This document shows, piece by piece, positions 44,002 to 53,864 of a DNA stretch of 64,000 nt. The stretch is taken from assembly GCA_049325575.1 (NCBI GenBank), contig JBMOLK010000188.1:1-64000 (forward strand), given 5' to 3'. How positions within the stretch are numbered: position 1 is the stretch's first letter; each line of letters opens with the position of its first letter. The DNA comes from JBMOLK01 sp049325575 (GTDB taxonomy: Bacteria; Bacillota; Clostridia; Acetivibrionales; Acetivibrionaceae). A program made the translations under genes and the position numbers. The notes under the pieces were generated by a model. The model did no database searches. It was not told the DNA's origin and was given only the letters and a program-made list of their open reading frames with translations.

Positions 44002-44031
44002 TTGACAAATACAGTATATTGTATTTAAAAT
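44002..44031 (+). promoter_or_regulatory. Promoter with internal palindrome before the flotillin operon
   Basis: TTGACA (44002-44007), 18-base spacer, TAAAAT (44026-44031). The spacer contains AATACAGTATATTGTATT, a palindrome with only one mismatched pair, placed where a repressor would compete with RNA polymerase. Confidence 0.6.
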
Positions 44032-44167
44032 TAAATAATATAGATATATTACATAGAAAATTCAAATTACTTAGCCAATGTGAGTAAACTTGTTCTTTCA
44101 ATTTCTGCTTAATAGTTATGAGATTTAGAAGGGTTTACAATTTTCCACAAAACAAAGGAGATAAGTG

Positions 44168-44794
44168 ATGTTTGAATTATTAAAAACAGCCATAACAGGA
44201 GTAAATATTATTCCTACTACACTGTTGGGGTTGGCTGTTTTATACTGGTTGATTGTTATTCTAGGGGCAATTGATATTGATTTTCTCGATTTTGATCTGG
44301 ACGTTGAAGGTGATCCTGTAACGGGTCCTTTTCATGGAATTTTGGCATTTCTGAATGTGTCCTATCTTCCATTCATGCTTGTGTTCAGTATTATCACTCT
44401 TATTTTTTGGGTTTTATCAATGTTGATGCACCTGTTACCAATCGAAACCGGTGGTCTTATTAGTGGCATTTTGTTTATTCCAAACCTGGTGCTAAGTGTA
44501 GTTATTACAGGAGCTGTCACATATCCTCTAAAAGGCTTGTTTAAAGATGCGTATAAGGCCGGTAACAAAGAGGATAGGATTGAGGGCAAGCTGTGCACCC
44601 TTTTGTGCGACCTGACCTTTGGACGCCTTGGGCAGGCTGAAGTAAAGAGAGATGGAGCCTCTTATGTTATTAATGTGAAGGTAGAGGAAGGCGAAAACCT
44701 CAAAAAGGGAGATAAAGCACTGGTAATAAGCAAAGATGTTGAGAAGAGTTTTTATATTGTAAAAAAATTTGAAGGAGTGGGGGTAGAAAGATGA
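44168..44794 (+). CDS. OB-fold (YqiJ/NfeD-like) membrane partner of flotillin
   Basis: 208 residues. Three or four hydrophobic helices (5-35, 58-85, 95-120) are followed by a soluble beta-rich domain (~140-205: GKLCTLLCDLTFGRLGQAEV, then VKVEEGENLKKGDKALVIS) with the NfeD/OB-fold pattern. Such proteins pair with flotillin-type SPFH proteins (YqiJ-YqiK, NfeD-FloT). The stop overlaps the flotillin start by four bases, supporting a complex. ATG 44168 is chosen because AAAGGAG is seven bases upstream; GTG 44165 is the alternative. Confidence 0.82.
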   Translation: MFELLKTAITGVNIIPTTLLGLAVLYWLIVILGAIDIDFLDFDLDVEGDPVTGPFHGILAFLNVSYLPFMLVFSIITLIFWVLSMLMHLLPIETGGLISGILFIPNLVLSVVITGAVTYPLKGLFKDAYKAGNKEDRIEGKLCTLLCDLTFGRLGQAEVKRDGASYVINVKVEEGENLKKGDKALVISKDVEKSFYIVKKFEGVGVER

Positions 44795-46893
44795 ATTTTC
44801 CATTACAAATCACAGTTGCTGCAATAGTAGTTGCCTTTATTTTTATTTTAGGCTTGTTTGCTATGTTCTCAAAATTTTACCGCAAGGTAGAGCAGGGTAA
44901 AGTAATTCTTAGAAACGGTGTGGGAGGCCCCGTTGTTTCTTTTGGTGGTATTATTGTAATTCCCATACTGCACCATGCAGAAATTATGGATATATCTGTA
45001 AAGAGAGTTGAAATTGCAAGAGAAGGTAAGGATGGACTTATTTGTAAGGACAATTTGAGGGCGGATATTAGGGTTGCATTCTTTGTACGCGTCAACCAGA
45101 CAAGGGAAGATGTACTGAAGGTTGCACAGCTCCTAGGCTGTCAAAAAGCTTCAGATCCCGGAACACTTATGGAATTCTTTGATGCCAAGTTTTCTGAGGC
45201 ATTGAAAACCGTTGGTAAACAATTCGACTTTGTACAGCTCTATACTGAAAGAGAAAAATTTAAGTATGAGATTCTTCAGATCATAGGCACTGATCTTAAC
45301 GGCTATGTTCTTGATGATGCTGCCATTGATTATCTTGAGCAGACTGATATAGGAAAGCTAAACAGCAATAATATACTTGATGCGGAAGGTATCAAAAAGA
45401 TTACCGAGCTGACTTCAAAGCAGCTGGTTCTTGCCAATCAAATCGAGCGCGATAAGGAAAAAACCATAAAGCAGCAGAATATTACCTCCAGAGAGGCAAT
45501 TTTGGAACTTGAAAAGCAAAACCAGGAAGCGGAAGCCCGTCAAGAAAGGGAGATCGCAATTATTAGGGCAAGAGAGAAGGCTGAAGCGGATAAGGTAGCA
45601 CAGGAAGAACGCCTGAAGGCTGAAATGGCACGTATTAAAGCAGATGAAGAAATAGCCATTGCAGAGGAAAACAGACAAAGACAGGTAATAGTCGCACAAA
45701 AATCAAAAGAGAGTACTGAAGTAGTAGAAGCAGAACGTGTTGATAGAAAACGACTGCTTGAGAAGACTGAAAAGGAAAAGCTGGTTGAGCTGGCTGAAAT
45801 TGATAAGCTTAAATCTGTTGAAGAAGAAAAGAAGAATATTCAGACTGTTATCCGTGAAAGAGTAGCAGTTGAAAAAGACGTTGTAATTGAAGAAGAGAGA
45901 ATCAAGGATACCAGGGCAATTGCCGAAGCAGAACGTCTAAAGGCAATCGCTTTAAAGAAGGCTGAAGAGCAGGCTGAAATGAAGCTTATTTTGGATGTTA
46001 AGACCGCAGAAGCAGCAAAGCAGGCTTCGGAAAAGCTTGCCGAACAAAGAATAATTGAAGCGGATGCCAAACTAAAGTCTTCTGAAAAAGAGGCTGAAGC
46101 AATTAAGACCATTGTTGACGCCGAGGTGCTACAAGAAGCTACTAAAGGACTTGCAGAGGCTCGCGTCATCGAAGCAAAAGCAAGTGCTCTTGAAAAAGAA
46201 GGGGCTTCAAAGGCTAGAATACTGCAGTCAACCGCTGAAGCTGAAGCCAAGGCAATTGAGGCGAAGGCTCTTGCTGAAGCTAAGGGTGAGGAAGCAAAGG
46301 TTAGTGTTAAGGAAAAAGCCGGAACAGTCGAGGCTGAAATTCTAGCTAAAAAATACCATGCCGAGGCTGAAGGTATTGCTCAAAAGGCAAACAGCATGAA
46401 AGCTCTTGATGAAGCAGGAAGAATTCATGAAGAGTTTAAGCTTAAGCTTGATAAAGAGAAGGAAATTGAGCTTGCCAATATTAATATAATGAAGGAAGTT
46501 GCAGAGGCACAGGCTTCAGTCATAAGGGAAGCACTGAAGTCTGCAAAAATCGATATTGTGGGCGGGGAAACAATGTTCTTCGACAAGATCATAGGATCAA
46601 TATCACAAGGTAAGTCGTTTGACCGTATGATAGGAAGCAGTGATGTGTTAAAGGACATAAAAGAGACATTTATTGTTGGTGATCCTGATTATTTTAAAGG
46701 TCAGCTTGAGAAATTTGTATCAAGGTTTAATATGACTTCGGAAGACATAAAGAACCTTACAATTTCCGGAGCAATTCATAAAATGATGCGCAGTGCAAAT
46801 TCATCGGAAATACCTATGCTTTCAAAGCTTTTGGATGCAGTAGAAAAAGCAGGCTTTGCCGATGCACCTGCAGCTTCTGTAACAGAAAAATAG
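44791..46893 (+). CDS. Flotillin-like SPFH protein (YqiK type)
   Basis: 700 residues. An N-terminal membrane helix (8-28) is followed by an SPFH/band 7 domain (30-220), then a very long Ala/Glu/Lys-rich coiled coil (~215-590) with many EAEA and AEAKA runs, and a C-terminal region of about 110 residues. Flotillins oligomerise at the inner face of the membrane and organise lipid or protein domains. The coiled coil is longer than in ~500-residue FloT, matching the YqiK branch. It is translationally coupled to the OB-fold gene and followed by the giant ATPase. The repetitive composition is coiled coil, not a DNA repeat. Confidence 0.9.
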   Translation: MNFPLQITVAAIVVAFIFILGLFAMFSKFYRKVEQGKVILRNGVGGPVVSFGGIIVIPILHHAEIMDISVKRVEIAREGKDGLICKDNLRADIRVAFFVRVNQTREDVLKVAQLLGCQKASDPGTLMEFFDAKFSEALKTVGKQFDFVQLYTEREKFKYEILQIIGTDLNGYVLDDAAIDYLEQTDIGKLNSNNILDAEGIKKITELTSKQLVLANQIERDKEKTIKQQNITSREAILELEKQNQEAEARQEREIAIIRAREKAEADKVAQEERLKAEMARIKADEEIAIAEENRQRQVIVAQKSKESTEVVEAERVDRKRLLEKTEKEKLVELAEIDKLKSVEEEKKNIQTVIRERVAVEKDVVIEEERIKDTRAIAEAERLKAIALKKAEEQAEMKLILDVKTAEAAKQASEKLAEQRIIEADAKLKSSEKEAEAIKTIVDAEVLQEATKGLAEARVIEAKASALEKEGASKARILQSTAEAEAKAIEAKALAEAKGEEAKVSVKEKAGTVEAEILAKKYHAEAEGIAQKANSMKALDEAGRIHEEFKLKLDKEKEIELANINIMKEVAEAQASVIREALKSAKIDIVGGETMFFDKIIGSISQGKSFDRMIGSSDVLKDIKETFIVGDPDYFKGQLEKFVSRFNMTSEDIKNLTISGAIHKMMRSANSSEIPMLSKLLDAVEKAGFADAPAASVTEK

Positions 46894-46908
46894 TAAATGA
46901 TGAAACAG

Positions 46909-46997
46909 GGTGCACATCCTTTTTTGCCCCAAGTTGTGTAGAGAGCTTTGAAACTTAAGTTCTTGGAACAATCTGGGGCATATATGAAAAATGCACC
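46909..46997. repeat. Nested inverted repeat between flotillin and ATPase genes
   Basis: Outer arms GGTGCA (46909-46914) and TGCACC (46992-46997); inner arms TGCCCCA (46925-46931) and TGGGGCA (46974-46980). A long imperfect hairpin is possible in the transcript. There is no T tract, so read-through into the ATPase gene is likely. Confidence 0.45.
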
Positions 46998-47065
46998 AGG
47001 TAAAATAAAAAGGGTCAATAATGTTTGCGCTATCCCTTAAAGGAAAAGATGAGGTGTAAATAGCT

Positions 47066-50000
47066 GTGGATGAAATAAAGACGGAACAGACCGAACAAAA
47101 ATCTGCACATTTGGACAGTGGCGCATATGAGGTTATAAAAAACAGGTTAATCAAGCATGGTAATGACCTTAAAGAGCGCCTTGATAAATTAAACACTGCC
47201 AGAAAGAATGTTTTTGGTTCAATAGAAACAACCCTTTTAGGAAGCGAACGGATTATTACAGAAAACAACTGTATCCCACGAGATATGGCTCCCGTGGGAA
47301 CTTCCTTTATTTTTGGGTATAATGTATATATGGGGCTTAAGTCTAAAATAGATCTTGAGGATGTTTTTTCCATATATGAGTTTAAGGATCATGCTTTCCA
47401 GAAGCTCTCTTTATCACTCATAGAAGATGGTCAGTTTAAGACTGATTTCAATGAGCTGTATACCTATTATAAAAACACTTTTTTCGCAAAATTCTCTGTA
47501 ATCGGGCCGTATCTTTACATGATATTCCAAATCGGAAAAAATGCATCCGATATCAAAGCCTTCAAGTGGATTATTGAAGATGGAAAGCTTAGATACATCG
47601 ATAACAGAAGTGACCATGAGGTAAGGTTTACAGCCCGGCAGGAATTTGGCTGGGTCAGGGTCAGAAGGGAAGACCACAGAGATGGACTGCATCCTCATGT
47701 CTCTATCCTGGATAAGGTCTTTGTTGAGACTATAGGCGGAGACCTTACCATAAAGGTTGAGGATAACACCGATACCGGGAAGGGAATCTACTCTGAAGAA
47801 GTAGAGGATAAGGATCAAACCCTGGATGATGCGGAGATGTTGTATGCGGTGGTAGGGCATATAATCCTGCTTAAGATCCGTCCCTACAAGGAAAAAAGAT
47901 ATCGCCACTTTATTTTTAATGAGAAGCTTAAGAATGTTGTCCGTATTGATGCCATAGAAGATGCATGTGTGCTGCTGCCGGATGATCACGGCCTTATTTT
48001 TCCCAAAGGCTATTATTTAAAAAGCGGAGAATATAAATTGTTCGATGTTCCGGTTGAGACATGCATTTTTGAGCAAAGGATCGAGTCTCCAAACGGTGAA
48101 GATTATCAGTACTTTTTCTATAATATAGAGAGCGGAATTTATCTTATTTATTCATACAATGTGATTGAACAGACACTGGAAACACCCATTGTTTGTAACG
48201 GTTATTCCCATTTTAAAAACGGTGAAATGATTGTTTTCAGGCAGGAGAATGAGCCCAGGAAGAACCATATGATCCAGATATGGCAGACTCCTTATGTAGG
48301 GAAAAATCATGTAACCGAAACAAAAAACGACTCTATCCTTTTTAAGATAGGAAACAAGGATATTGTCCGCTCCATGGCAGACTGCAAAGTGGTGTACAAC
48401 CTGATACAAAAGGGAGAGAGCTATGCAGACATCTATGTGGATATTGTAAAAGAAGCGGACCAAATTATTGATTCCTATTTCTGGCTAAGCAAGGAAGAGG
48501 CCTTTGATTTAAAAAGCGTTCTTGTGAATATAAGAGAAGCTTCAGCTTCTGCTGTAGCAGAGTTTGAAAAAGTTACAAGAATCAAAACTGCAACTTTAAA
48601 ACAAATTAATGACGTGGATGAGAAAGCTCAAAAGCTGTTAAAGGATATTGAATATGGAAATTTCAACAGCATCAGTGAATATGTTGGAGTTTTGGCAAAC
48701 TTGAGAATTCTAAGGGGAGAGGTTGCCTCGTTAAAAGACTTGAGGTATACAAATCTTCCTATGGTTGAATCACTGGAAGCTAAGGTTAAGGAAAAAAACG
48801 AGCTGTTCTCCCAAAGATGTGTGGAGTTTTTACTGCATCCCGATGGTTTGAAGCCCTATATGGAAAGGGTAAAGGAGCATGAGCAGGCAATTGCCCAGGT
48901 AAGTAAGGCATCAATAGGTAAAGAGCTTTCAGATGGCATGTCCAAAACTTCTTCAGATCTTGAGCTGTTGATTGATATTGTAAGTAATTTCAAGATAGAG
49001 GATGCTACTAAAACAACGGAGATTATTGAAAATATTTCTCTTATATATTCACAATTAAATGGAGCCAAAGCAAAGCTCAAAACCCGTATGGATGAGCTTT
49101 CACAAAAGGAGGGAGCAGCCCAGTTTAACTCCCAGGTGAAGCTTTTGGACCAGGCGGTAGTCAATTATCTCGATATATCGGATTCTATAGAAAAGTGTGA
49201 ACAATACCTAAGTAAGGTAATGGTTCAAATTGAGGAATTGGAAGGAAAGTTCGCAGATTTTGAGGAGTATGTCTTAAAACTTTCGGAAAAGCGAGAAGAG
49301 CTTTACAACGCTTTTGAGACCAAAAAGCAGGCACTTCTGGAAAAACAAAATAAAAAGCTGACAGCTCTGGCAGGTGCATCCGACCGTATTTTAAAGGGGA
49401 TTGTAAACAGGCTGCAGGGCTTTAACACTATAGATGAGATCAATGGCTATTTTGCCACTGATATTATGATAGAAAAGGTCAGAGATATTGTAGACCAGCT
49501 TACTGCTTTAGGTGACAGTGTAAAGGCTGATGAGCTTGAGGGCAGGCTTAAAACCATAAAAGAGGATGCGGTACGTCAGCTAAAGGATAAACAAGACCTT
49601 TTTGTAGGCGGAAAAAATGTTATAAAGTTTGGAAACCATTATTTTTCTGTAAATACCAAGCAGCTTGACCTTTCAATGGTACAAAAGGATGATGAGCTAT
49701 ACTTTCATATTTCAGGAACGGATTTTTGGGAAAAGGCAGAATCAGATAAATTAAACCGGTTCCGTCATGTATGGGATCAGGAGATTCCATCGGAGAACAG
49801 GGAGGTTTACCGGGCCCAGTATCTTGCTTATAAGATATTTGAAGCTTCACAGAATAAAGAAGCAGATAGTGTTGAAGTACTCTTAACGTACCCGGATGAA
49901 CAGCTGCTTTTATTTATACAAAAGTTTATGGAATCCCGCTACCAGGAGGGCTATACCAAGGGAGTACATGATGTTGACTGTCATAAGATACTAAAAGCTC

Positions 50001-52027
50001 TTATGAATTTGTATAAAAGTATTGATCTTTTGATTTACAGTTCTTCCGCAAGGGCCCTGGCACAGCTTTACTGGTGCCGCTTTGCAAGAGAGGAAATGAA
50101 GGAAACCCTGGGCACTAGATTAAGAGAACTTTCAAAAATCTCAATGTATTTTAAAACCAAACCGGACTTAAAGGATTATATACCTGCAGTAAAGGCTTCC
50201 ATAGAGGAAGCCATACCGGGTATCCCGTTTTTTGATAGAAAATTTGTTCCTGAAGCTGCAGAATACCTATGCAGCGAATTAATGAGGGGAGATACCTTTG
50301 TAATAAGTCTTGAGGCCCAGGAGATTTATCTTAAGTTTATTAGTCATCTTAAAGAGAAGAAAGCCCTTGAGTTCTTTAACGAATCACTTAAGGCTGTCTC
50401 TAAGGACCTGGAGGGCTCATTCTACCTTATCCGCGAGTGGTTATTTGCACTTTTTGATGAACTAGGGTTAAAGAACCGGTTTGATGTAATTGATGAAGTA
50501 ATTATAATGATTATGCTAAACAGCTATAACAGCAAGCAGGTAGTAGAGACAAGGACAAAGCTTAATGTTACAGGCCTTGGCGGAAATCATCCTAATATTA
50601 AAAACGGGGAATTTACCGCCTCTTATACAGAGTTCATAGAAAGGCTTAAAAATTATGACAGTACTATAGTTAGAGACTTTATAGAGTTTCAGGCCTTAAA
50701 GAAAGAGCTTACACAAAACTTACGGGAAGAGCTTAGGCTTGATGAATTCAAACCGGGTGTGCTGTCGTCCTTTGTAAGAAACAAGCTTATAGATAAGGTT
50801 TATCTTCCGCTTATTGGAGACAATCTTGCCAAGCAGATAGGAGTGGCAGGTGAGAACAAGAGGACCGACCTGATGGGAATGCTTTTGCTGATTTCTCCTC
50901 CGGGGTATGGAAAAACGACTCTTATGGAGTATATTGCAAGCCGTCTTGGCATTACCATGATAAAAATAAACGGACCTGCCCTAGGCCACGAAGTCACTTC
51001 ATTAGACCCTACCATGGCTAAGAATGCAAGTGCAAAGGAGGAGCTAAGGAAGCTGAACCTGGCTTTTAAAATGGGAAACAACGTTATGATTTATGTTGAT
51101 GATATTCAACACTGCAACCCAGAGTTCTTACAGAAGTTTATTCCTCTATGTGACGGGCAGAGAAAGATAGAAGGCGTATATAAAGGGGTTGGTCAGACCT
51201 ATGACCTAAGGGGAAAGAAGGTTGCGGTTGTAATGGCAGGAAACCCTTATACCGAAAGCGGTGAGAAGTTTAAGATCCCTGACATGCTTTCCAACAGGGC
51301 GGATGTTTACAACCTGGGAGATATGCTAAAAGAAAATAAGGAAGCCTTTATGCTAAGTTATATTGAAAACTGTATAACGTCCAATCCAGTTTTAAGTAAG
51401 CTTTCAAACAAGAGCCAGAAAGATATCTATACCTTTATTGAAATTGCGGAGAGAGGGGAAAGGGATGGACTAAACTTTGAAGGCAATTACTCTATCGAAG
51501 AGATAAATGAATTTGTTGAGGTAATAAAAAAGCTTATAAGGATTCGGGATATTGTATTAAAAATAAACATGGAATACATTCATTCTGCCGCTCAAGCCGA
51601 TGAGTACAGGAAAGAACCTCCCTTTAAGCTTCAAGGCTCTTATAGGAATATGAATAAAATTGCTGAAAGAATAGTGCCTGTTATGAACGACCAGGAGCTT
51701 TCAGAGCTTGTCCTGGGTGTTTATGAAAATGATGCCCAGACCTTGACAACAGGTACAGAGGCAAATATGCTCAAGTGGAAAGAGATCGCGGGCTGTCTTA
51801 GTGAGAAGGAGAGCTTACGCTGGGAAGAAATAAAGGTCCTGTTTAACAAGAATAAACTTGTAAAAGGTGACGATAAAATAGGTCAGGCAGTTTTAATGTT
51901 AAGCGACTTTGGTTCATCCCTAAAAGACCTGGTTGATGTAATGACCAAGATAAAAGAAACCCACAGTCTTGGAGTTGACAAATTTGTTGAACGCTTGTCA
52001 CAGGTTAATAAAAAAAGTGAAAAATAG
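47066..52027 (+). CDS. Giant AAA ATPase ("DNA repair ATPase" family)
   Basis: 1653 residues. The N-terminal ~450 residues are beta-rich, with no family I recognise in detail; 480-870 are mostly coiled coil; 1240-1500 form an AAA ATPase with Walker A PPGYGKTT (K1283), Walker B MIYVDDIQ, sensor-type VVMAGNPYT and an LSNRADVY segment that may supply the Arg finger. Databases often name this family "DNA repair ATPase", but I know of no firm biochemical proof. Its position after an OB-fold/flotillin pair suggests that it remodels a membrane-associated complex. GTG 47066 is the start, with GATGAGGTG upstream. A strong terminator follows. Confidence 0.82.
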   Translation: MDEIKTEQTEQKSAHLDSGAYEVIKNRLIKHGNDLKERLDKLNTARKNVFGSIETTLLGSERIITENNCIPRDMAPVGTSFIFGYNVYMGLKSKIDLEDVFSIYEFKDHAFQKLSLSLIEDGQFKTDFNELYTYYKNTFFAKFSVIGPYLYMIFQIGKNASDIKAFKWIIEDGKLRYIDNRSDHEVRFTARQEFGWVRVRREDHRDGLHPHVSILDKVFVETIGGDLTIKVEDNTDTGKGIYSEEVEDKDQTLDDAEMLYAVVGHIILLKIRPYKEKRYRHFIFNEKLKNVVRIDAIEDACVLLPDDHGLIFPKGYYLKSGEYKLFDVPVETCIFEQRIESPNGEDYQYFFYNIESGIYLIYSYNVIEQTLETPIVCNGYSHFKNGEMIVFRQENEPRKNHMIQIWQTPYVGKNHVTETKNDSILFKIGNKDIVRSMADCKVVYNLIQKGESYADIYVDIVKEADQIIDSYFWLSKEEAFDLKSVLVNIREASASAVAEFEKVTRIKTATLKQINDVDEKAQKLLKDIEYGNFNSISEYVGVLANLRILRGEVASLKDLRYTNLPMVESLEAKVKEKNELFSQRCVEFLLHPDGLKPYMERVKEHEQAIAQVSKASIGKELSDGMSKTSSDLELLIDIVSNFKIEDATKTTEIIENISLIYSQLNGAKAKLKTRMDELSQKEGAAQFNSQVKLLDQAVVNYLDISDSIEKCEQYLSKVMVQIEELEGKFADFEEYVLKLSEKREELYNAFETKKQALLEKQNKKLTALAGASDRILKGIVNRLQGFNTIDEINGYFATDIMIEKVRDIVDQLTALGDSVKADELEGRLKTIKEDAVRQLKDKQDLFVGGKNVIKFGNHYFSVNTKQLDLSMVQKDDELYFHISGTDFWEKAESDKLNRFRHVWDQEIPSENREVYRAQYLAYKIFEASQNKEADSVEVLLTYPDEQLLLFIQKFMESRYQEGYTKGVHDVDCHKILKALMNLYKSIDLLIYSSSARALAQLYWCRFAREEMKETLGTRLRELSKISMYFKTKPDLKDYIPAVKASIEEAIPGIPFFDRKFVPEAAEYLCSELMRGDTFVISLEAQEIYLKFISHLKEKKALEFFNESLKAVSKDLEGSFYLIREWLFALFDELGLKNRFDVIDEVIIMIMLNSYNSKQVVETRTKLNVTGLGGNHPNIKNGEFTASYTEFIERLKNYDSTIVRDFIEFQALKKELTQNLREELRLDEFKPGVLSSFVRNKLIDKVYLPLIGDNLAKQIGVAGENKRTDLMGMLLLISPPGYGKTTLMEYIASRLGITMIKINGPALGHEVTSLDPTMAKNASAKEELRKLNLAFKMGNNVMIYVDDIQHCNPEFLQKFIPLCDGQRKIEGVYKGVGQTYDLRGKKVAVVMAGNPYTESGEKFKIPDMLSNRADVYNLGDMLKENKEAFMLSYIENCITSNPVLSKLSNKSQKDIYTFIEIAERGERDGLNFEGNYSIEEINEFVEVIKKLIRIRDIVLKINMEYIHSAAQADEYRKEPPFKLQGSYRNMNKIAERIVPVMNDQELSELVLGVYENDAQTLTTGTEANMLKWKEIAGCLSEKESLRWEEIKVLFNKNKLVKGDDKIGQAVLMLSDFGSSLKDLVDVMTKIKETHSLGVDKFVERLSQVNKKSEK

Positions 52028-52052
52028 TTTTATACCGAAAATTTGCTGTTTA

Positions 52053-52107
52053 AAAAAAAGATGCATTGAACACACAAGTCATGATAAGTGCTCGATGCAT
52101 CTTTTTT
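52053..52107. terminator. Bidirectional terminator
   Basis: AAAAAAGATGCAT pairs with ATGCATCTTTTTT, and GAACAC/GTGCTC nearly continues the stem inside. Runs of A on one side and T on the other serve both the ATPase gene and the convergent PspC gene. Confidence 0.85.
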
Positions 52108-52123
52108 ACGTATATTTTATAAA

Positions 52124-52324
52124 CTACCATGATCCAGAGTACTGTTTTCTCGGAATGATAAACCAGCATATAAAGTAAGCCAGAATTGAACTTCCAGCGA
52201 AAAAGGCAAATAATACCCAAATAATTCTTACTATTGTGGTATCAATACCAAAATACTCACCGAGGCCGCCGCAAACGCCTCCTATTTTTTTGTCTGTATC
52301 CGAAAGGTATAGTTTTTTCTCCAT
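52124..52324 (-). CDS. PspC domain protein
   Basis: A 66-residue single-domain PspC. The start MEKKLYLSDTDKKIGGVCGGLGEYFGIDTTIVRIIW is the family pattern, followed by a hydrophobic helix (~28-52) and a short tail. PspC domains sit in the membrane and take part in envelope-stress responses, often sensing PspA or secretin-type stress. ATG at 52324 is preferred, with GGAG eight bases upstream; the GTG at 52333 overlaps that site. It is monocistronic and convergent with the giant ATPase. Confidence 0.9.
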   Translation of the reverse strand: MEKKLYLSDTDKKIGGVCGGLGEYFGIDTTIVRIIWVLFAFFAGSSILAYFICWFIIPRKQYSGSW

Positions 52325-52580
52325 TATAAACACTCCAATCCATGTGATTTTATAAATATATACGGCTAAGTCCGATTATTTGTCTGACTAAATTCGATAA
52401 AAATCAGGGCGTTTTAATTTTTATAAAGGTAACTTTAGCTGTTTTAGTTTTATATACTAAAGATAGAAAGAATACTTTAACATTATTTTGCAATAACCTT
52501 GATTTGAGAGTTATATACTGGTAAAATATTTAAATGAATTTTATAAGGGTGTGAGTTTTTTAGGAGGAAAGAGAAGTTAA

Positions 52581-53747
52581 ATGAAATTTAAAAGCTTTGT
52601 CGTACTGGCTTTAATATTAACTATGCAGATTCTGCCACTGAATGCTTTTGGGTTATACAATAAAACCTATAGATTAGAGGATTTAAAAACTGATTGTATT
52701 CCGATAATAGAACTTGTAAGTGATAGTGGGGGAAATATTGAATGGGATTTGGAAAATATAATAGCAAAGGTATCTTTAGAAGAAGTTACATATGGGTTCA
52801 AAATAAATACTGATCATACAGTAGACCTCTTAAAAGAAGGTGTCAACTACGGAAAGTTTGATACCGAGGACGCAAGATATGTCATGGAGTTTCAAGACGG
52901 GAGGCTAAATGCTGGTTTGTATATAAATAGAAGCTCCTTTAACAGGTGTTTTGATAAACTTAATAAAGGGACTTATACAAAGAATGACTTTTTTAGAGCC
53001 GGTGACGAAAGATTGTCCGATTTGGCCAAAAGTATCATTGTAGATATTGAAAATCAGTATGGCAACCTTACTGGTAATGTTGTTCCAAGAGCAGAAGCGG
53101 AGCTTGTAAGAACACTTGATAAGGCTGTGAAAAAACATAAAATCAGAGGACCCGGAAACAAATATAATATTAAGACAACATTACATACCATTATGAGTTT
53201 ACAGAAGGATATAGACTACTACAGTAAAACCACCGGAATTCCGCGGGAGATGGTAAGCTCAATATTATTCAGGGAAATGATGTGTATTGGAATTGATGAT
53301 GTTTTTGATGGTATCAATTCTGATAAGAATACAAAGGGCATTGGGCAGCTAAGCGTCGCAGGCGTTAGAATTAATGAAAACAAGATAGAAGAGCTTTCGC
53401 AAGGCAGAAGGCCTGCAAAATTCAAAAATATAAAGGACTATCAATTAAACAAGATGTTACTGGACCCTGGTGATTGTGTATACTTTACATCTAGTCAGCT
53501 TAAGGCAAGGGCAATGGAATATGCGGGGTTTGCATATGAAGAGGAAATTGACATATATGATGAAAACAGTATTAAAATGATTTTGGCAGAGTATAATCAG
53601 GCTGACGGAAAAGCTATATTTAATTTGCCGGACATATACAACTTTTATAAAGACAAGATTACTTACGGTGAACAGGTTTATGAATATTACAAGGCCTTCC
53701 GGGAGTATTACAGGGTTGTAAGTGCAAATAAGGTGGTGGACACCTAA
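52581..53747 (+). CDS. Secreted protein with a possible lysozyme-like domain
   Basis: 388 residues. A signal peptide (1-23, ending near NAFG) is followed by a beta-rich region (~30-120; DSGGNIEWDLENIIAKV is similar in style to copper-amine-oxidase-N/stalk domains of clostridial surface proteins). The C-terminal half (190-375) is helical. TTGIPREMVSSILFREMM followed by TKGIGQLSVAGVRIN recalls the catalytic Glu and GxxQL pattern of transglycosylases, which suggests peptidoglycan cleavage; this is a weak, pattern-based assignment. AGGAGG lies upstream of ATG. It has its own promoter region of ~250 bases. Confidence 0.55.
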   Translation: MKFKSFVVLALILTMQILPLNAFGLYNKTYRLEDLKTDCIPIIELVSDSGGNIEWDLENIIAKVSLEEVTYGFKINTDHTVDLLKEGVNYGKFDTEDARYVMEFQDGRLNAGLYINRSSFNRCFDKLNKGTYTKNDFFRAGDERLSDLAKSIIVDIENQYGNLTGNVVPRAEAELVRTLDKAVKKHKIRGPGNKYNIKTTLHTIMSLQKDIDYYSKTTGIPREMVSSILFREMMCIGIDDVFDGINSDKNTKGIGQLSVAGVRINENKIEELSQGRRPAKFKNIKDYQLNKMLLDPGDCVYFTSSQLKARAMEYAGFAYEEEIDIYDENSIKMILAEYNQADGKAIFNLPDIYNFYKDKITYGEQVYEYYKAFREYYRVVSANKVVDT

Positions 53748-53864
53748 AGTACTTTATTTCTTTTAGATAAAGGCAAATATGAAATGTCATTATAAAAAGT
53801 GTAAAAGAAATCTGGCTTTATTACGATATAGTGATAAGGATAGTATAGAAAGGGGTGTATTGCT

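Noticed and set aside
45400..46560. Repetitive DNA in the flotillin gene
   Set aside because: The repetition comes from Ala/Glu/Lys codons of a long coiled coil, not from a duplicated DNA unit.
47414..47989. 191-codon open frame on the minus strand inside the giant ATPase gene
   Set aside because: It is a shadow of the plus-strand gene, has no ribosome-binding site or recognisable domain, and the plus frame carries clear protein signatures. The same holds for 45840-46250 and 46822-47373 minus.
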